A DNA stretch of 64,000 bases from Leifsonia sp. Leaf336. GTDB lineage: Bacteria; Actinomycetota; Actinomycetes; Actinomycetales; Microbacteriaceae. Each line of letters starts with the position of its first letter. The stretch's first letter is position 1. Shown one piece after another: positions 43,869-51,824 of this stretch. Location of the stretch: assembly GCF_001423695.1 (NCBI RefSeq), contig NZ_LMOZ01000002.1, positions 310,658 through 374,657 of the forward strand, in the 5' to 3' direction. The translations under genes were made by a program, and so were the position numbers. Under the pieces are notes generated by a model, which saw only the letters and a list, made by a program, of their open reading frames with translations, was not told the DNA's origin and did not search any database.

Positions 43869-44753
43869 TCAGCCGGCCGTCGCGCGCAGAGCGAGCCGCC
43901 CTACGCCGACGGCGATCGCCGGGTCGTCGCCGCTGCGCTCCGACCATGCCGCCGACAGCCCGGCCCAGGCGATCGCCCAGCGCAGCAGCCGCTGTTCGGC
44001 GATCCCGGTCTCGTCCGCGATGACCCGCACCGAACGCTCGAACCGCCCGGGGGCGAGCGCGACCTCCCGGCTGGGATTGCAGAGGATGTTGGCGAAGTCG
44101 AAAGCCGGGTCGCCATGGATGTGCTTGGGGTCGATGGCGAGCCAGCCACGCCCTCCGCTGCGGGTGTCGCCGAAGTCGAGGACGTTGCCGTGGTGGAGGT
44201 CGCCGTGCAGCACCACATCGCCGACGGGAGCCTCCAGCAGCGCCTCCGCCTCCTCCGCCGCGCGGGCGAACAGCCCGTCGTGAGCCTCCGGATGCTCGGC
44301 GGCGTGCTCGAACAGCTCGCGGAACCAGCGCCGCAGATCGACCAGCCCCTCCGGCCTCGGGAGGTCGTCGACAGCGTGGAGGCGCAGCGCGGCGCGGCAC
44401 AGGATCCGCGTGGCGGCGTCGTCACCCCGCGCGCCCGACGCCGCCAGCGCGACCAGCTCGCGGTCGCCGCTCGCGCGCTCGAGCACCAGCGCATCGTCGT
44501 CGGCGGCGAGGACCGCGGCCGCGCCGCGGCCGGCCCACCACCGCAGCACGTGGCCGCCCGCGGCCTCCTCGGGTTCGATCGCCCTCTTGAGGTAGGCCGC
44601 GGCTCCGTTCAGCCGGACAGGCTGGAGCACGCTCGACGCCGTCGAGAAGGCGGCGCCGTCGGGCTCCAGCCGCCAGCGCGTCCGCCAGGGCGCCAGCAGG
44701 GCGTCCGCGTCCGCGTTCGCGTGATCCGCTCGGGCGACGCTGGAGGCACTCAC
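43869..44753 (-). CDS. Aminoglycoside/hydroxyurea phosphotransferase-like kinase
   Basis: A 294-residue member of the APH(6)/hydroxyurea kinase family. The catalytic loop is VVLHGDLHHGNVLDFGD (Asp of HGD as base) and the metal-binding aspartate lies in WLAIDPKHIHGDPAFDFANI. Streptomycin 6-kinases belong to this family, but most environmental members have unknown substrates, so resistance is only possible. The start is GTG 44753, and the divergent acetyltransferase starts at GTG 44771, only 17 bp away, so both mRNAs are probably leaderless or start inside the opposite gene. Confidence 0.87.
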   Translation of the reverse strand: MSASSVARADHANADADALLAPWRTRWRLEPDGAAFSTASSVLQPVRLNGAAAYLKRAIEPEEAAGGHVLRWWAGRGAAAVLAADDDALVLERASGDRELVALAASGARGDDAATRILCRAALRLHAVDDLPRPEGLVDLRRWFRELFEHAAEHPEAHDGLFARAAEEAEALLEAPVGDVVLHGDLHHGNVLDFGDTRSGGRGWLAIDPKHIHGDPAFDFANILCNPSREVALAPGRFERSVRVIADETGIAEQRLLRWAIAWAGLSAAWSERSGDDPAIAVGVGRLALRATAG

Positions 44754-44770
44754 CCTGGCATACTTTCACG

Positions 44771-45379
44771 GTGAGCTCGATCCGTCCGTACCGACCGACC
44801 GACCGTGACGACGTCTACGACGTGTGCGTGCGCACGGGAGCGGCGGGGCAGGATGCGACCGGGCTGTACTCGGACGAAGCGCTGCTGCCCGACATCTTCG
44901 CCGGCCCGTACGTCGCCTATGAGCCCGATCTCGCCTTCGTCGTCGACACCGGCGAGCGCGTCGCCGGATACGTCATCGGCGTCGCGGACAGCCGGGCCTT
45001 CGCCCGCTGGTACGACGACAACTGGCTGCCCGGCTTCCGCCGGGCGCACCCGCTCGACGCCGCCCCCGACGACCGGGAGCGCGAAGTCATCGGGTGGGGA
45101 CTCGACGCGGCCGACAGCATCGTGCCCGAGATCGACAGCTACCCGGCGCACCTGCACATCGACCTCCTGCCCGAGCTGCAAGGGCAGGGCTTCGGCCGTC
45201 GGCTCATCCGCCGGATGCTGGCCGCGCTGCACGAACGCGGCGTGCCCGGAGTGTTCCTGCGGGTGTCGTCCGCCAACACGTCCGCGTTGGGGTTCTACGA
45301 ACGCCTCGGGTTCCACGAGCTGCCGTCGAGCCGGCCGAGCTCGCCCGTTCTGGGAATCGCGACCGACGCCGAGGTCTGA
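44771..45379 (+). CDS. GNAT-family N-acetyltransferase
   Basis: A 202-residue acetyltransferase. It begins SSIRPYRPTDRDDVYDVCVR and carries the acetyl-CoA-binding DLLPELQGQGFGRRLIRRML (about 131-150) and C-terminal NTSALGFYERLGFHEL. The sequence resembles the acetyltransferase-like domain linked to O-GlcNAcase-type proteins, but the substrate is unknown. GTG 44771 is the start. The 17-bp divergent spacing with the APH-like kinase suggests joint control; a shared role in drug or metabolite modification is speculative. Confidence 0.87.
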   Translation: MSSIRPYRPTDRDDVYDVCVRTGAAGQDATGLYSDEALLPDIFAGPYVAYEPDLAFVVDTGERVAGYVIGVADSRAFARWYDDNWLPGFRRAHPLDAAPDDREREVIGWGLDAADSIVPEIDSYPAHLHIDLLPELQGQGFGRRLIRRMLAALHERGVPGVFLRVSSANTSALGFYERLGFHELPSSRPSSPVLGIATDAEV

Positions 45380-45388
45380 GGCGCCCCT

Positions 45389-45958
45389 CTACCGGAATCG
45401 CGGCAGCCGCTCGAACCAGTAGAGCAACTCGGGCGAGGTGCGGCTCAGCTGGGTCATCGTCATGAAGTCCTCGGGTCGCGTCACCGGGCGGTCGAGTTCC
45501 TCCGCGACGCGCTCGATGTCCTCCGCCGACCAGAACTGGCCGCGCATCCGCAGCAGCACCCGGCCGTCGTCACCGGTGACGAAGAGCTGGGGGAGGGTGT
45601 CGAGGGTGCTGCCGTCGTAGAGGCGCACCAGCAGGATGGAGCGCACATCGACCGGGCGGACGAGCAGGGTGCGACCGAAGAACCCGCGCTCGCGGACGCC
45701 GTCGGGGCGCAGCGCGATCGTCGCGCTGAAGAACCCGTAGACGCCGACGATCGTGGCCAGCACGACGAGCACGTGCGCGCCGAGCACGAACGTCCAGTCG
45801 CCATCGGGGATCGTGAGCCAGTAGAGCACCGCGAAGACCGGGGTCGTCAGGGCGAGGATGGCCGTGAGGCCGCGCGTGAAGAGATCACGATGCGGGCGCA
45901 GCACGACGATCGGCGCTGCCATGTCCGTCTCGACTTGCGATCCCTGCTGCCTGCTCAT
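45389..45958 (-). CDS. Small membrane protein with PH-like domain
   Basis: A 189-residue protein with two adjacent membrane helices (about 30-50 and 58-80: LTAILALTTPVFAVLYWLTI and FVLGAHVLVVLATIVGVYGF) followed by a soluble beta-rich domain typical of bacterial PH-like proteins (IALRPDGVRERGFFGRTLLV). Its start ATG overlaps the stop of the upstream small gene (ATGA at 45958-45955), so the two are coupled. MAAPIVVLRP, 12 codons in, is an alternative start. Function unknown. Confidence 0.75.
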   Translation of the reverse strand: MSRQQGSQVETDMAAPIVVLRPHRDLFTRGLTAILALTTPVFAVLYWLTIPDGDWTFVLGAHVLVVLATIVGVYGFFSATIALRPDGVRERGFFGRTLLVRPVDVRSILLVRLYDGSTLDTLPQLFVTGDDGRVLLRMRGQFWSAEDIERVAEELDRPVTRPEDFMTMTQLSRTSPELLYWFERLPRFR

Positions 45959-46188
45959 CGTGTCGAGCCTGACCGATTCCTCTCGTCACCGGTAGCGGCA
46001 TTTTGGGGGACACGACGGGCGCGCTCGGCCAGCGTCCGCGCCCGGATGGAGCGCACGCGGAAGGCCGACAGGGTGGTGACGAGCACCCCCACGGCGAAGA
46101 GCACGACGGTGGCCGGGTCGTGCATGGAGCGACCGATGAGCATGGTCACCGCCGCGAGCACGACGGTGGCGCAGAGCTGGCTGAACAT
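45955..46188 (-). CDS. Small two-helix membrane protein
   Basis: A 77-residue protein with two hydrophobic helices (LCATVVLAAVTMLIGRSM and TVVLFAVGVLVTTLSAF) and a basic C-terminal tail. The start at 46188 (MFSQLCATVV) is chosen because upstream in-frame residues, up to 46266, are Arg/His-rich and overlap the promoter of the divergent LacI gene. It overlaps the downstream PH-like protein gene by four bases. Function unknown. Confidence 0.6.
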   Translation of the reverse strand: MFSQLCATVVLAAVTMLIGRSMHDPATVVLFAVGVLVTTLSAFRVRSIRARTLAERARRVPQNAATGDERNRSGSTR

Positions 46189-46263
46189 CTTCCCGGTCAC
46201 TGGACATATGTAACATGCCCGGCTGGGTGCCGGCCGACGCCTCGCGTGGATGTGCAATGCTAT

Positions 46264-46271
46264 CAACGTTG
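46264..46271. promoter_or_regulatory. CAACGTTG operator upstream of the LacI-type gene
   Basis: CAACGTTG in the context TATCAACGTTGTAAA, 40 bp before the regulator's ATG. The same core occurs twice over the start site of the ABC operon (47388 and 47402), pointing to autoregulation by the LacI protein at 46311. TATCAA just before it may be the -10 box. Confidence 0.75.
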
Positions 46272-46310
46272 TAAATCCGTCCGCGGAAGTGTGTGGAACG
46301 AGGGGGTCTC

Positions 46311-47345
46311 ATGGTCGCGACGCTGAAGGATGTCGCCGGTGCGGCGGGCGTTTCGGTCAAGACCGTCTCCAACGTCGTCAACGGCTACGACTTCGTGAAG
46401 GCGGCGACGCGAGAGAAAGTGCTCGCTGCGATCGAGGAGCTCGGCTACCAGCCGAACCTGGCGGCGCGCAACCTCCGCGCCGGCCGGACCGGCGTCATCG
46501 GCCTGGCTGTTCCATCGCTCAGCTTCAGCTATTTCGCCGAGCTGGCCGACGCGGTGTTGGAGGCCTCCCGACGGCTCGGTTTCGTGACGCTGATCGAGCA
46601 GACCGGCGGCGATCGGGAGGCCGAGCTCGAGCTGCTGCGCGGTTCGCGGCTGTCGATGCTCGACGGCCTGATGTTCTCACCGCTCGGCATGTCGATGGAC
46701 GACGTGGATGCGCTGAACGTCGACTACCCGTTGGTGCTGCTGGGCGAGCGGATCTTCGGCGGACCGACCGATCACGTCGTCATGCAGAACGTGGAGGGCG
46801 GCCACGCGGCGACCGAGCATCTCATCGGCTCGGGCCGTAAGCGCATCGCCGTGCTGGGCGCCCACGTGGCCGAGCGCGTGGGGTCGGCCTCCCTCCGCCT
46901 CCAGGGCTACCACGCGGCGCTCAGGGATCATGGTCTCGATCTCGGCGACGAGCTGGTCGTGTTCCGCGAGGGCTGGCATCGCACCGACGGTGCGGCCGCG
47001 ACGCAGGAGCTCCTGGATTCCGGAGTCTCGTTCGACGCGATCTTCGCCCTCAACGACGAGCTCGCGCTGGGCGCGCTGCGCGTGCTCAATCAGGAGGGCG
47101 TCCGCGTGCCGGAGGACGTGGCGGTCATCGGCTTCGACAACCTGATCGAGGGCCAGTTCGCGATGCCGAGCCTCAGCACCATCGACCCGGGTCGTTCGAG
47201 CATCGCCGAGCGCGCCGTCGCTGCGCTGATCGAGCGCATCGGCGACCGCAACGGGGAGGTCGGGGCGCCTCGGATGATCGAGGTCCCGTTCACCACGGTC
47301 GTGCGCGAGTCGTCGCGCGCGAGCGCCTCCGTACCGACCGCGTAA
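46311..47345 (+). CDS. LacI-family regulator of the arabinoside ABC operon
   Basis: A 344-residue repressor. The helix-turn-helix VATLKDVAGAAGVSVKTVSN starts at residue 2, the hinge region is NLAARNLR, and the effector domain ends VIGFDNLIEGQFAMPSLSTI. ATG 46311 has GAGGGGG upstream. CAACGTTG sites lie before its own gene and in duplicate at the promoter of the following ABC operon. These show it represses itself and the operon; the effector is probably arabinose or an arabino-oligosaccharide, judged from the GH51 enzyme downstream. Confidence 0.93.
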   Translation: MVATLKDVAGAAGVSVKTVSNVVNGYDFVKAATREKVLAAIEELGYQPNLAARNLRAGRTGVIGLAVPSLSFSYFAELADAVLEASRRLGFVTLIEQTGGDREAELELLRGSRLSMLDGLMFSPLGMSMDDVDALNVDYPLVLLGERIFGGPTDHVVMQNVEGGHAATEHLIGSGRKRIAVLGAHVAERVGSASLRLQGYHAALRDHGLDLGDELVVFREGWHRTDGAAATQELLDSGVSFDAIFALNDELALGALRVLNQEGVRVPEDVAVIGFDNLIEGQFAMPSLSTIDPGRSSIAERAVAALIERIGDRNGEVGAPRMIEVPFTTVVRESSRASASVPTA

Positions 47346-47351
47346 CGGCGA

Positions 47352-47381
47352 TTGACATCCTGAAACCGATGCTCCTATAAT
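47352..47381 (+). promoter_or_regulatory. Consensus vegetative promoter of the arabinoside ABC operon
   Basis: TTGACA (47352-47357), 18 bp, TATAAT (47376-47381): both hexamers match the sigma-70/SigA consensus fully, rare in such GC-rich DNA. RNA should start near 47388, within the first operator. Confidence 0.88.
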
Positions 47382-47387
47382 CCGATA

Positions 47388-47409
47388 CAACGTTGGAAAT
47401 GCAACGTTG
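47388..47409. promoter_or_regulatory. Tandem CAACGTTG operators
   Basis: Two perfect 8-bp palindromes CAACGTTG at 47388-47395 and 47402-47409, 14 bp centre to centre, placed on the transcription start of the ABC operon. A repressor bound here would block the strong promoter until sugar releases it. Confidence 0.85.
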
Positions 47410-47455
47410 TAAAAATAGGATCGGCCCGGAGCCGGTCACCGTCGAGAGGCATTCA

Positions 47456-48697
47456 ATGAAGAAACTCATCGCAGCCGTCGCGCTCGCGGCCGGCGCGGCC
47501 GTCGCGCTCGCGGGCTGCTCCGGAACCGGTGCGGCATCGTCCACCGGCCACGTGGATCTCACGTTCTGGCACGGGTACACCGAGGCCGACGGCAAGGTCC
47601 TCGACACGATCGTCGACGACTTCAACAAGTCGCAGAAGAACATCACCATCACCACCACCACCAAGACCTGGGCCGTCATCGGCGACACCCTGCTCCCGGC
47701 GCTCTCCGCGAAGAAGGGCCCCGACATCGTCGCCGTGCCCGCGGAGACTCTTCCGGTCTACGCGACCAAGGGCGCCTTCGCGAAGCTCGACGACTTCTAC
47801 GCCGGTGACGTCGCGAACGCCAACCTCAACCCGCGCGCGGTCGAGATGGAGAAGGTGAACGGCGCGTACTACGGCGTGCCGACCGGTTTCGTCCCGCTGT
47901 CGGTCATCTACAACAAGGCGCTGTTCGAGAAGGCCGGCATCAACACCTTCCCGACGACCTGGGACGAGTGGGTCGCCGACGCCAAGAAGCTCACCGATCC
48001 CGCGACCGGTCAGTACGGCCTCGCCCTCCCGGACCACGCCACGGTCGGGAACGGCGTCTGGGCCAGCCTCTTCTACGGCAACGGCGGGGAGATCGTGAAC
48101 GGCTCGAAGTCGGTCGTCGACTCGAAAGCCAACCAGGAGACCCTGAGCTACTGGTCGAAGGCCGTGATCGAAGACAAGATCTCGCCGACCGGACTCGACG
48201 GCGTCGCCTCCGACAAGCTGTTCTCCTCCGGCAAGGCGGCCATGGAGATCGGCGGCCCGTGGATGGCCGGCGTTGCAGAGGCGAACAAGATCGACTACGG
48301 CATCGCAGGCATCCCCGCTGGTCCCAAGGCCTCCGCCTCGTCGGCGATCGGCATCTCCGCCGCGGTCACCGCTCAGGCCGACCCGGCCAAGCAGGCCGCC
48401 GCGAAGAAGTTCTTCGACTACTTCTTCACCAAGGAGGTGGCCACGAAGTGGTCGCTCGGCTCCGGCTGGCCTCCGCTGCGGACCGACATCCCCGCCTCCG
48501 CCGTGTCCGCCAACCCCGTCGTGGAGGCGCTGACGAAGATCGCCGGCGACGCCCGGCCGCTGCTGCCCGGCGTCGCCAACAGCACTGACGTGCTGGCCGC
48601 GGTCGACGAGGCGACCCAGAAGGCGCTCACCGGCGGCGACCCCGCCCAGCTCCTGCAGGACGCCTCGGCCAAGGTGCAGCAGGCCCTCGCCAAGTGA
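47456..48697 (+). CDS. Sugar ABC transporter substrate-binding lipoprotein
   Basis: A 413-residue CUT1-type solute-binding lipoprotein: signal peptide MKKLIAAVALAAGAAVALAG with lipidated Cys21 (lipobox ALAGC), then VDLTFWHGYTEADGKVLDTI and KFFDYFFTKEVATKW near the C terminus. GAGAGG precedes ATG 47456. It is the first gene under the CAACGTTG-controlled promoter. The ligand is inferred to be an arabinose-containing oligosaccharide from the GH51 and sialidase-fold genes that follow. The next permease gene seems to have lost its coupled start. Confidence 0.92.
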   Translation: MKKLIAAVALAAGAAVALAGCSGTGAASSTGHVDLTFWHGYTEADGKVLDTIVDDFNKSQKNITITTTTKTWAVIGDTLLPALSAKKGPDIVAVPAETLPVYATKGAFAKLDDFYAGDVANANLNPRAVEMEKVNGAYYGVPTGFVPLSVIYNKALFEKAGINTFPTTWDEWVADAKKLTDPATGQYGLALPDHATVGNGVWASLFYGNGGEIVNGSKSVVDSKANQETLSYWSKAVIEDKISPTGLDGVASDKLFSSGKAAMEIGGPWMAGVAEANKIDYGIAGIPAGPKASASSAIGISAAVTAQADPAKQAAAKKFFDYFFTKEVATKWSLGSGWPPLRTDIPASAVSANPVVEALTKIAGDARPLLPGVANSTDVLAAVDEATQKALTGGDPAQLLQDASAKVQQALAK

Positions 48698-48789
48698 TCG
48701 ACCGGCGGGCCGCCGACCACCTCGCGACTACGTCAGCCTGAAGCCGGGCGGCGTCGGCTCGCTCAAGGGGCTGGCGCAGCCGGGCGCCG
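48694..48789 (+). other. Interrupted N-terminal coding leader of the permease (in-frame TGA)
   Basis: A GTG at 48694 overlaps the binding-protein stop (GTGA), the usual coupled arrangement, and lies in the same frame as the permease. Fifteen codons on, the frame meets TGA (48739-48741), then sixteen more codons without a start (including the basic RSRGWRSRAP), then ATG 48790. This looks like the original N terminus broken by one nonsense change. Confidence 0.55.
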
Positions 48790-49644
48790 ATGGCGCTGCT
48801 GTTCCTGCTGCCGGCTCTCGTGATCCTCGCCGCCTTCGTCGGCTGGCCGATGCTCTCGGCCCTCCGGCTCTCGTTCACGAACGCGAGCGGGTTCGGTGCG
48901 GAGAGCTGGGTCGGCCTCGACAACTACGTGCGGATCTTCACCGATCCTCAGATCTTCGCCACGCTGGGCAACACCGCGCTGTACACGGTGCTCTTCACGC
49001 CGACGGCACTGATCGCGGCGCTGCTGCTCGCGCTCCTGCTCGGCAACCGCCGGCTCATCGCTCGCGGCTTCTTCCGCACCGCGCTGTTCCTGCCGTTCGT
49101 GGTCTCGCTCGCGGTCGCCGCGTTCGCCTGGAGCTACCTGCTGGATCCCCAGGTCGGTCTCGTGAACTACTGGCTGCGCGGCGTCGGCATCCAGCTGGGC
49201 AACGTCCTCCAGGACCCGCTGCTCGCCATGCCCACCGTCGTGCTGGTCGCGATCTGGAAGAACTTCGGCTTCTACATGGTGATCTTCATCGCCGGGCTCC
49301 AGGAGATCCCCGAGTCGCTTTACGAGGCGGCAAAGATCGACGGTGCGGGCGCCTGGCGCCGCTTCGTCAGCGTGACGCTGCCGCAGCTGAGCAACACGCT
49401 GGCGTTCGTGGTGGTCTTCGCGATGATCGCCGCTCTGCAGGCCTTCGACCAGATCTACGTGATGACGGGAGGCGGCCCCTACCGCTCGACCCAGACCGTC
49501 GTGATGGAGATCTACCAGGAGGGCTTCAAGAAGCTCGACCTCGGCGGGGCCACCGCGCTCTCCTACGTGCTGCTGGCGGCGACCCTGCTCCTCAGTCTCA
49601 TCCAGTTCCGGTTCTTCGGACGACGCGAGAAGGACATCGCATGA
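48790..49644 (+). CDS. Sugar ABC transporter permease (MalF-type), shortened N terminus
   Basis: A 284-residue CUT1 permease whose first helix begins at once (MALLFLLPALVILAAFVGWP). It carries the EAA loop EAAKIDGAGAWRRFVSVTLP and about six helices. ATG 48790 has no Shine-Dalgarno sequence, and the basic residues that normally precede helix 1 are found upstream in the same frame behind a TGA. The protein may thus be made by reinitiation, or the stop may be a sequence error or a real lesion. Its stop overlaps the next gene (ATGA at 49641-49644). Confidence 0.85.
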   Translation: MALLFLLPALVILAAFVGWPMLSALRLSFTNASGFGAESWVGLDNYVRIFTDPQIFATLGNTALYTVLFTPTALIAALLLALLLGNRRLIARGFFRTALFLPFVVSLAVAAFAWSYLLDPQVGLVNYWLRGVGIQLGNVLQDPLLAMPTVVLVAIWKNFGFYMVIFIAGLQEIPESLYEAAKIDGAGAWRRFVSVTLPQLSNTLAFVVVFAMIAALQAFDQIYVMTGGGPYRSTQTVVMEIYQEGFKKLDLGGATALSYVLLAATLLLSLIQFRFFGRREKDIA

Positions 49645-50534
49645 CCACCACCGCCGCCGCCCAGCGCAGCGTGACGCCGCCGCGCACCGTGCCCGGCCGT
49701 GCGCGCCTCCGGCTCGGCCGCCGCGCCGAACGCTGGCTGCTGTTCGCCGCCGTCCTGGTGCTCACCGCGATCGTGCTGCTCCCCGTCATCGTGATCGTGC
49801 TGACCGCGTTCAAGCCGGCCGCCGAGGTCAACGCCTTCCCGCCGACCCTGCTCCCGGGCACGTGGACGTTCGACAACTTCGCGAAGATCTTCAACGACCT
49901 CCCGTTCGGCCGCCTGTTCGTCAACAGCCTCGTCTTCGCGGGCGGTGTCACTGTGTTCGCGCTCGTGTTCGACTCGCTCGCCGCGTACGCTCTCGCCCGG
50001 ATAGACTTCCGGGGCAGCCGCGTCCTCCTGATCGTGATCGTCGCCAGCCTGATGATCCCGTTCCAGGCGACGCTCATCCCCGTCTACCAGCTGGTCGCCC
50101 AGCTCGGCTGGGTGAATACGTTCGCCGGACTGATCATCCCGCGCGCCGCGGACGCCTTCGGGATCTTCTTCCTCCGCCAGTTCTTCATCTCGCTGCCGCG
50201 CGACCTCGACAACGCGGCGCGGATCGATGGCGCGGGCGAGTTCCGGATCTTCCGGAGCATCGTGCTCCCGAACGCCGTGCCGGCCCTCCTCACCCTCGCG
50301 ATCTTCACGTTCGTGAACAACTGGAACGACCTCCTGTGGCCGCTCGTCTTCACGACGTCGCCGGAGATGGGGACGATCACCTCGGGGCTGACGCTGCTGA
50401 CCGGGCCGAGCGGGATCATCCCGTACGGCACGATGATGGCCGGGTCGCTCATCGCGGTGCTCCCGCTCGCGATCATGTTCCTGATCATGCAGCGGCGGTT
50501 CATCGAGTCCGTCGCGACGACGGGGCTGAAGTGA
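49641..50534 (+). CDS. Sugar ABC transporter permease (MalG-type)
   Basis: A 297-residue CUT1 permease with six helices and the EAA-type loop NAARIDGAGEFRIFRSIVLP. It starts inside the previous permease gene (ATGA) and ends inside the next (GTGA at 50531-50534), so the genes are translated as a chain. It completes the channel; no ATPase gene is found in this operon either. Confidence 0.92.
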   Translation: MTTTAAAQRSVTPPRTVPGRARLRLGRRAERWLLFAAVLVLTAIVLLPVIVIVLTAFKPAAEVNAFPPTLLPGTWTFDNFAKIFNDLPFGRLFVNSLVFAGGVTVFALVFDSLAAYALARIDFRGSRVLLIVIVASLMIPFQATLIPVYQLVAQLGWVNTFAGLIIPRAADAFGIFFLRQFFISLPRDLDNAARIDGAGEFRIFRSIVLPNAVPALLTLAIFTFVNNWNDLLWPLVFTTSPEMGTITSGLTLLTGPSGIIPYGTMMAGSLIAVLPLAIMFLIMQRRFIESVATTGLK

Positions 50535-51796
50535 CGGCGCCGCGCTGGTTCGAAGACGGCCGCCTCCGTCTCGGGCTCGGCATCGAGGACACCTTCGTGC
50601 CGCAGTCGCGGCCGGGGGAGCGCGCCATCGACGAGTACGAGCTGACCGAGCACTACGTGCGGTTCGCCGACGACTTCGCGCTCGCAGCGGGCGTCGGCGC
50701 CGAGCTCCTGCGCTGGGGCGTGCCGTGGTACCGCGTCGCTCCCGAGCCGGGGCGCTGGGACTGGGAGTGGACCGACCGCGCGATCGACGCCCAGCTCGCC
50801 GCCGGGCTGCGCCCGATCATCGACCTCCTGCACTACGGCACGCCGTTGTGGTTGGAGGCCGAGTTCGCCAACGCGGACTACCCGTACCACGTCGAGGAGT
50901 ACGCCGCGCGGTTCGGCGAGCGCTACGGCGACCGGGTGTTCGACTACACGCCTGTCAACGAGCCGGTGATCCACGCGCTGTTCTCGGGGGAGTACGGCTA
51001 CTGGCCTCCCTACCTGACCGGCGCGGAGGGGTTCGCGGCGATCGCCGCCAACCTGGCTCGCGGCTTCGTGCGCAGCCAACGGGCGCTCGCCGACCGCGTC
51101 GGAGCGCCGGCGACCTTCGTCCACGTGGACGCGGCGATGAGCTTCATCGGCGACGACATCGCGCCCGAGCACCGAGAGGAGGCCGACCGGCTCCGGCATC
51201 AGGTGCACCTCGTCGAGGACCTCGTCACCGGCCGCGTCGACTCCGCGCACCCCTTGCTCGACCGCGTCTCTCCGGCGATCCCCGACATCGAACTGCAGTG
51301 GTTCCGCGAAAACGCCGTGCAGCCCGACGTGATGGGTGTCAACTATTACCCCCGGCACTCGACCGAGCTGTTCGAGGCCGGCGTGCACCACGGCGGCGGC
51401 TTCGCCGACCCGCGCCCGAGCGTCGACCGCGGCGCCGCGGGCCTGCGCGAGGCGCTGGAGGCGTTCGCCTTACGCTACGGTGCGCCGGTGATGGTCACCG
51501 AGACCTGCGTGACGGGCAGCGTGGAGGAGCGCATCGCGTGGCTCGACGAGTCGATCGCGCTCGTGGAGCGGATGCGCGCCGAGGGCGCACCCGTCGTCGG
51601 CTACACCTGGTGGCCGCTCTTCGACATGTACGAGTGGACCTGGCGCCACAGCACGAACCCGCGGGCCGATCATCTGCTGACGATGGGGCTGCACGATCTC
51701 GTCGAGTCCGCCGACGGCCTCCTGCGCGTCGCGAACCCCGTCGCCGACCGCTACCGCGCTCACAGTCGCCGCCTGGCGGCGCTCGCCGGATCCTGA
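50531..51796 (+). CDS. GH1-like cytoplasmic glycosidase
   Basis: A 421-residue (beta/alpha)8 hydrolase of clan GH-A resembling family 1. The acid/base Glu144 lies in DYTPVNEPVIHALFSGEYGY and the likely nucleophile Glu324 in PVMVTETCVTG, where GH1 enzymes usually have TENG. LLRWGVPWYRVAPEPGRWDW forms the early barrel strand. No signal peptide. The start is GTG 50531, overlapping the permease stop. It should cleave an imported oligosaccharide with retention; beta-glucoside, beta-galactoside or arabinoside substrates are all possible, and the atypical nucleophile motif suggests an uncommon specificity. Confidence 0.83.
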   Translation: MTAPRWFEDGRLRLGLGIEDTFVPQSRPGERAIDEYELTEHYVRFADDFALAAGVGAELLRWGVPWYRVAPEPGRWDWEWTDRAIDAQLAAGLRPIIDLLHYGTPLWLEAEFANADYPYHVEEYAARFGERYGDRVFDYTPVNEPVIHALFSGEYGYWPPYLTGAEGFAAIAANLARGFVRSQRALADRVGAPATFVHVDAAMSFIGDDIAPEHREEADRLRHQVHLVEDLVTGRVDSAHPLLDRVSPAIPDIELQWFRENAVQPDVMGVNYYPRHSTELFEAGVHHGGGFADPRPSVDRGAAGLREALEAFALRYGAPVMVTETCVTGSVEERIAWLDESIALVERMRAEGAPVVGYTWWPLFDMYEWTWRHSTNPRADHLLTMGLHDLVESADGLLRVANPVADRYRAHSRRLAALAGS

Positions 51797-51824
51797 CCCA
51801 GAACGACGACACCGGAAGAATCAC

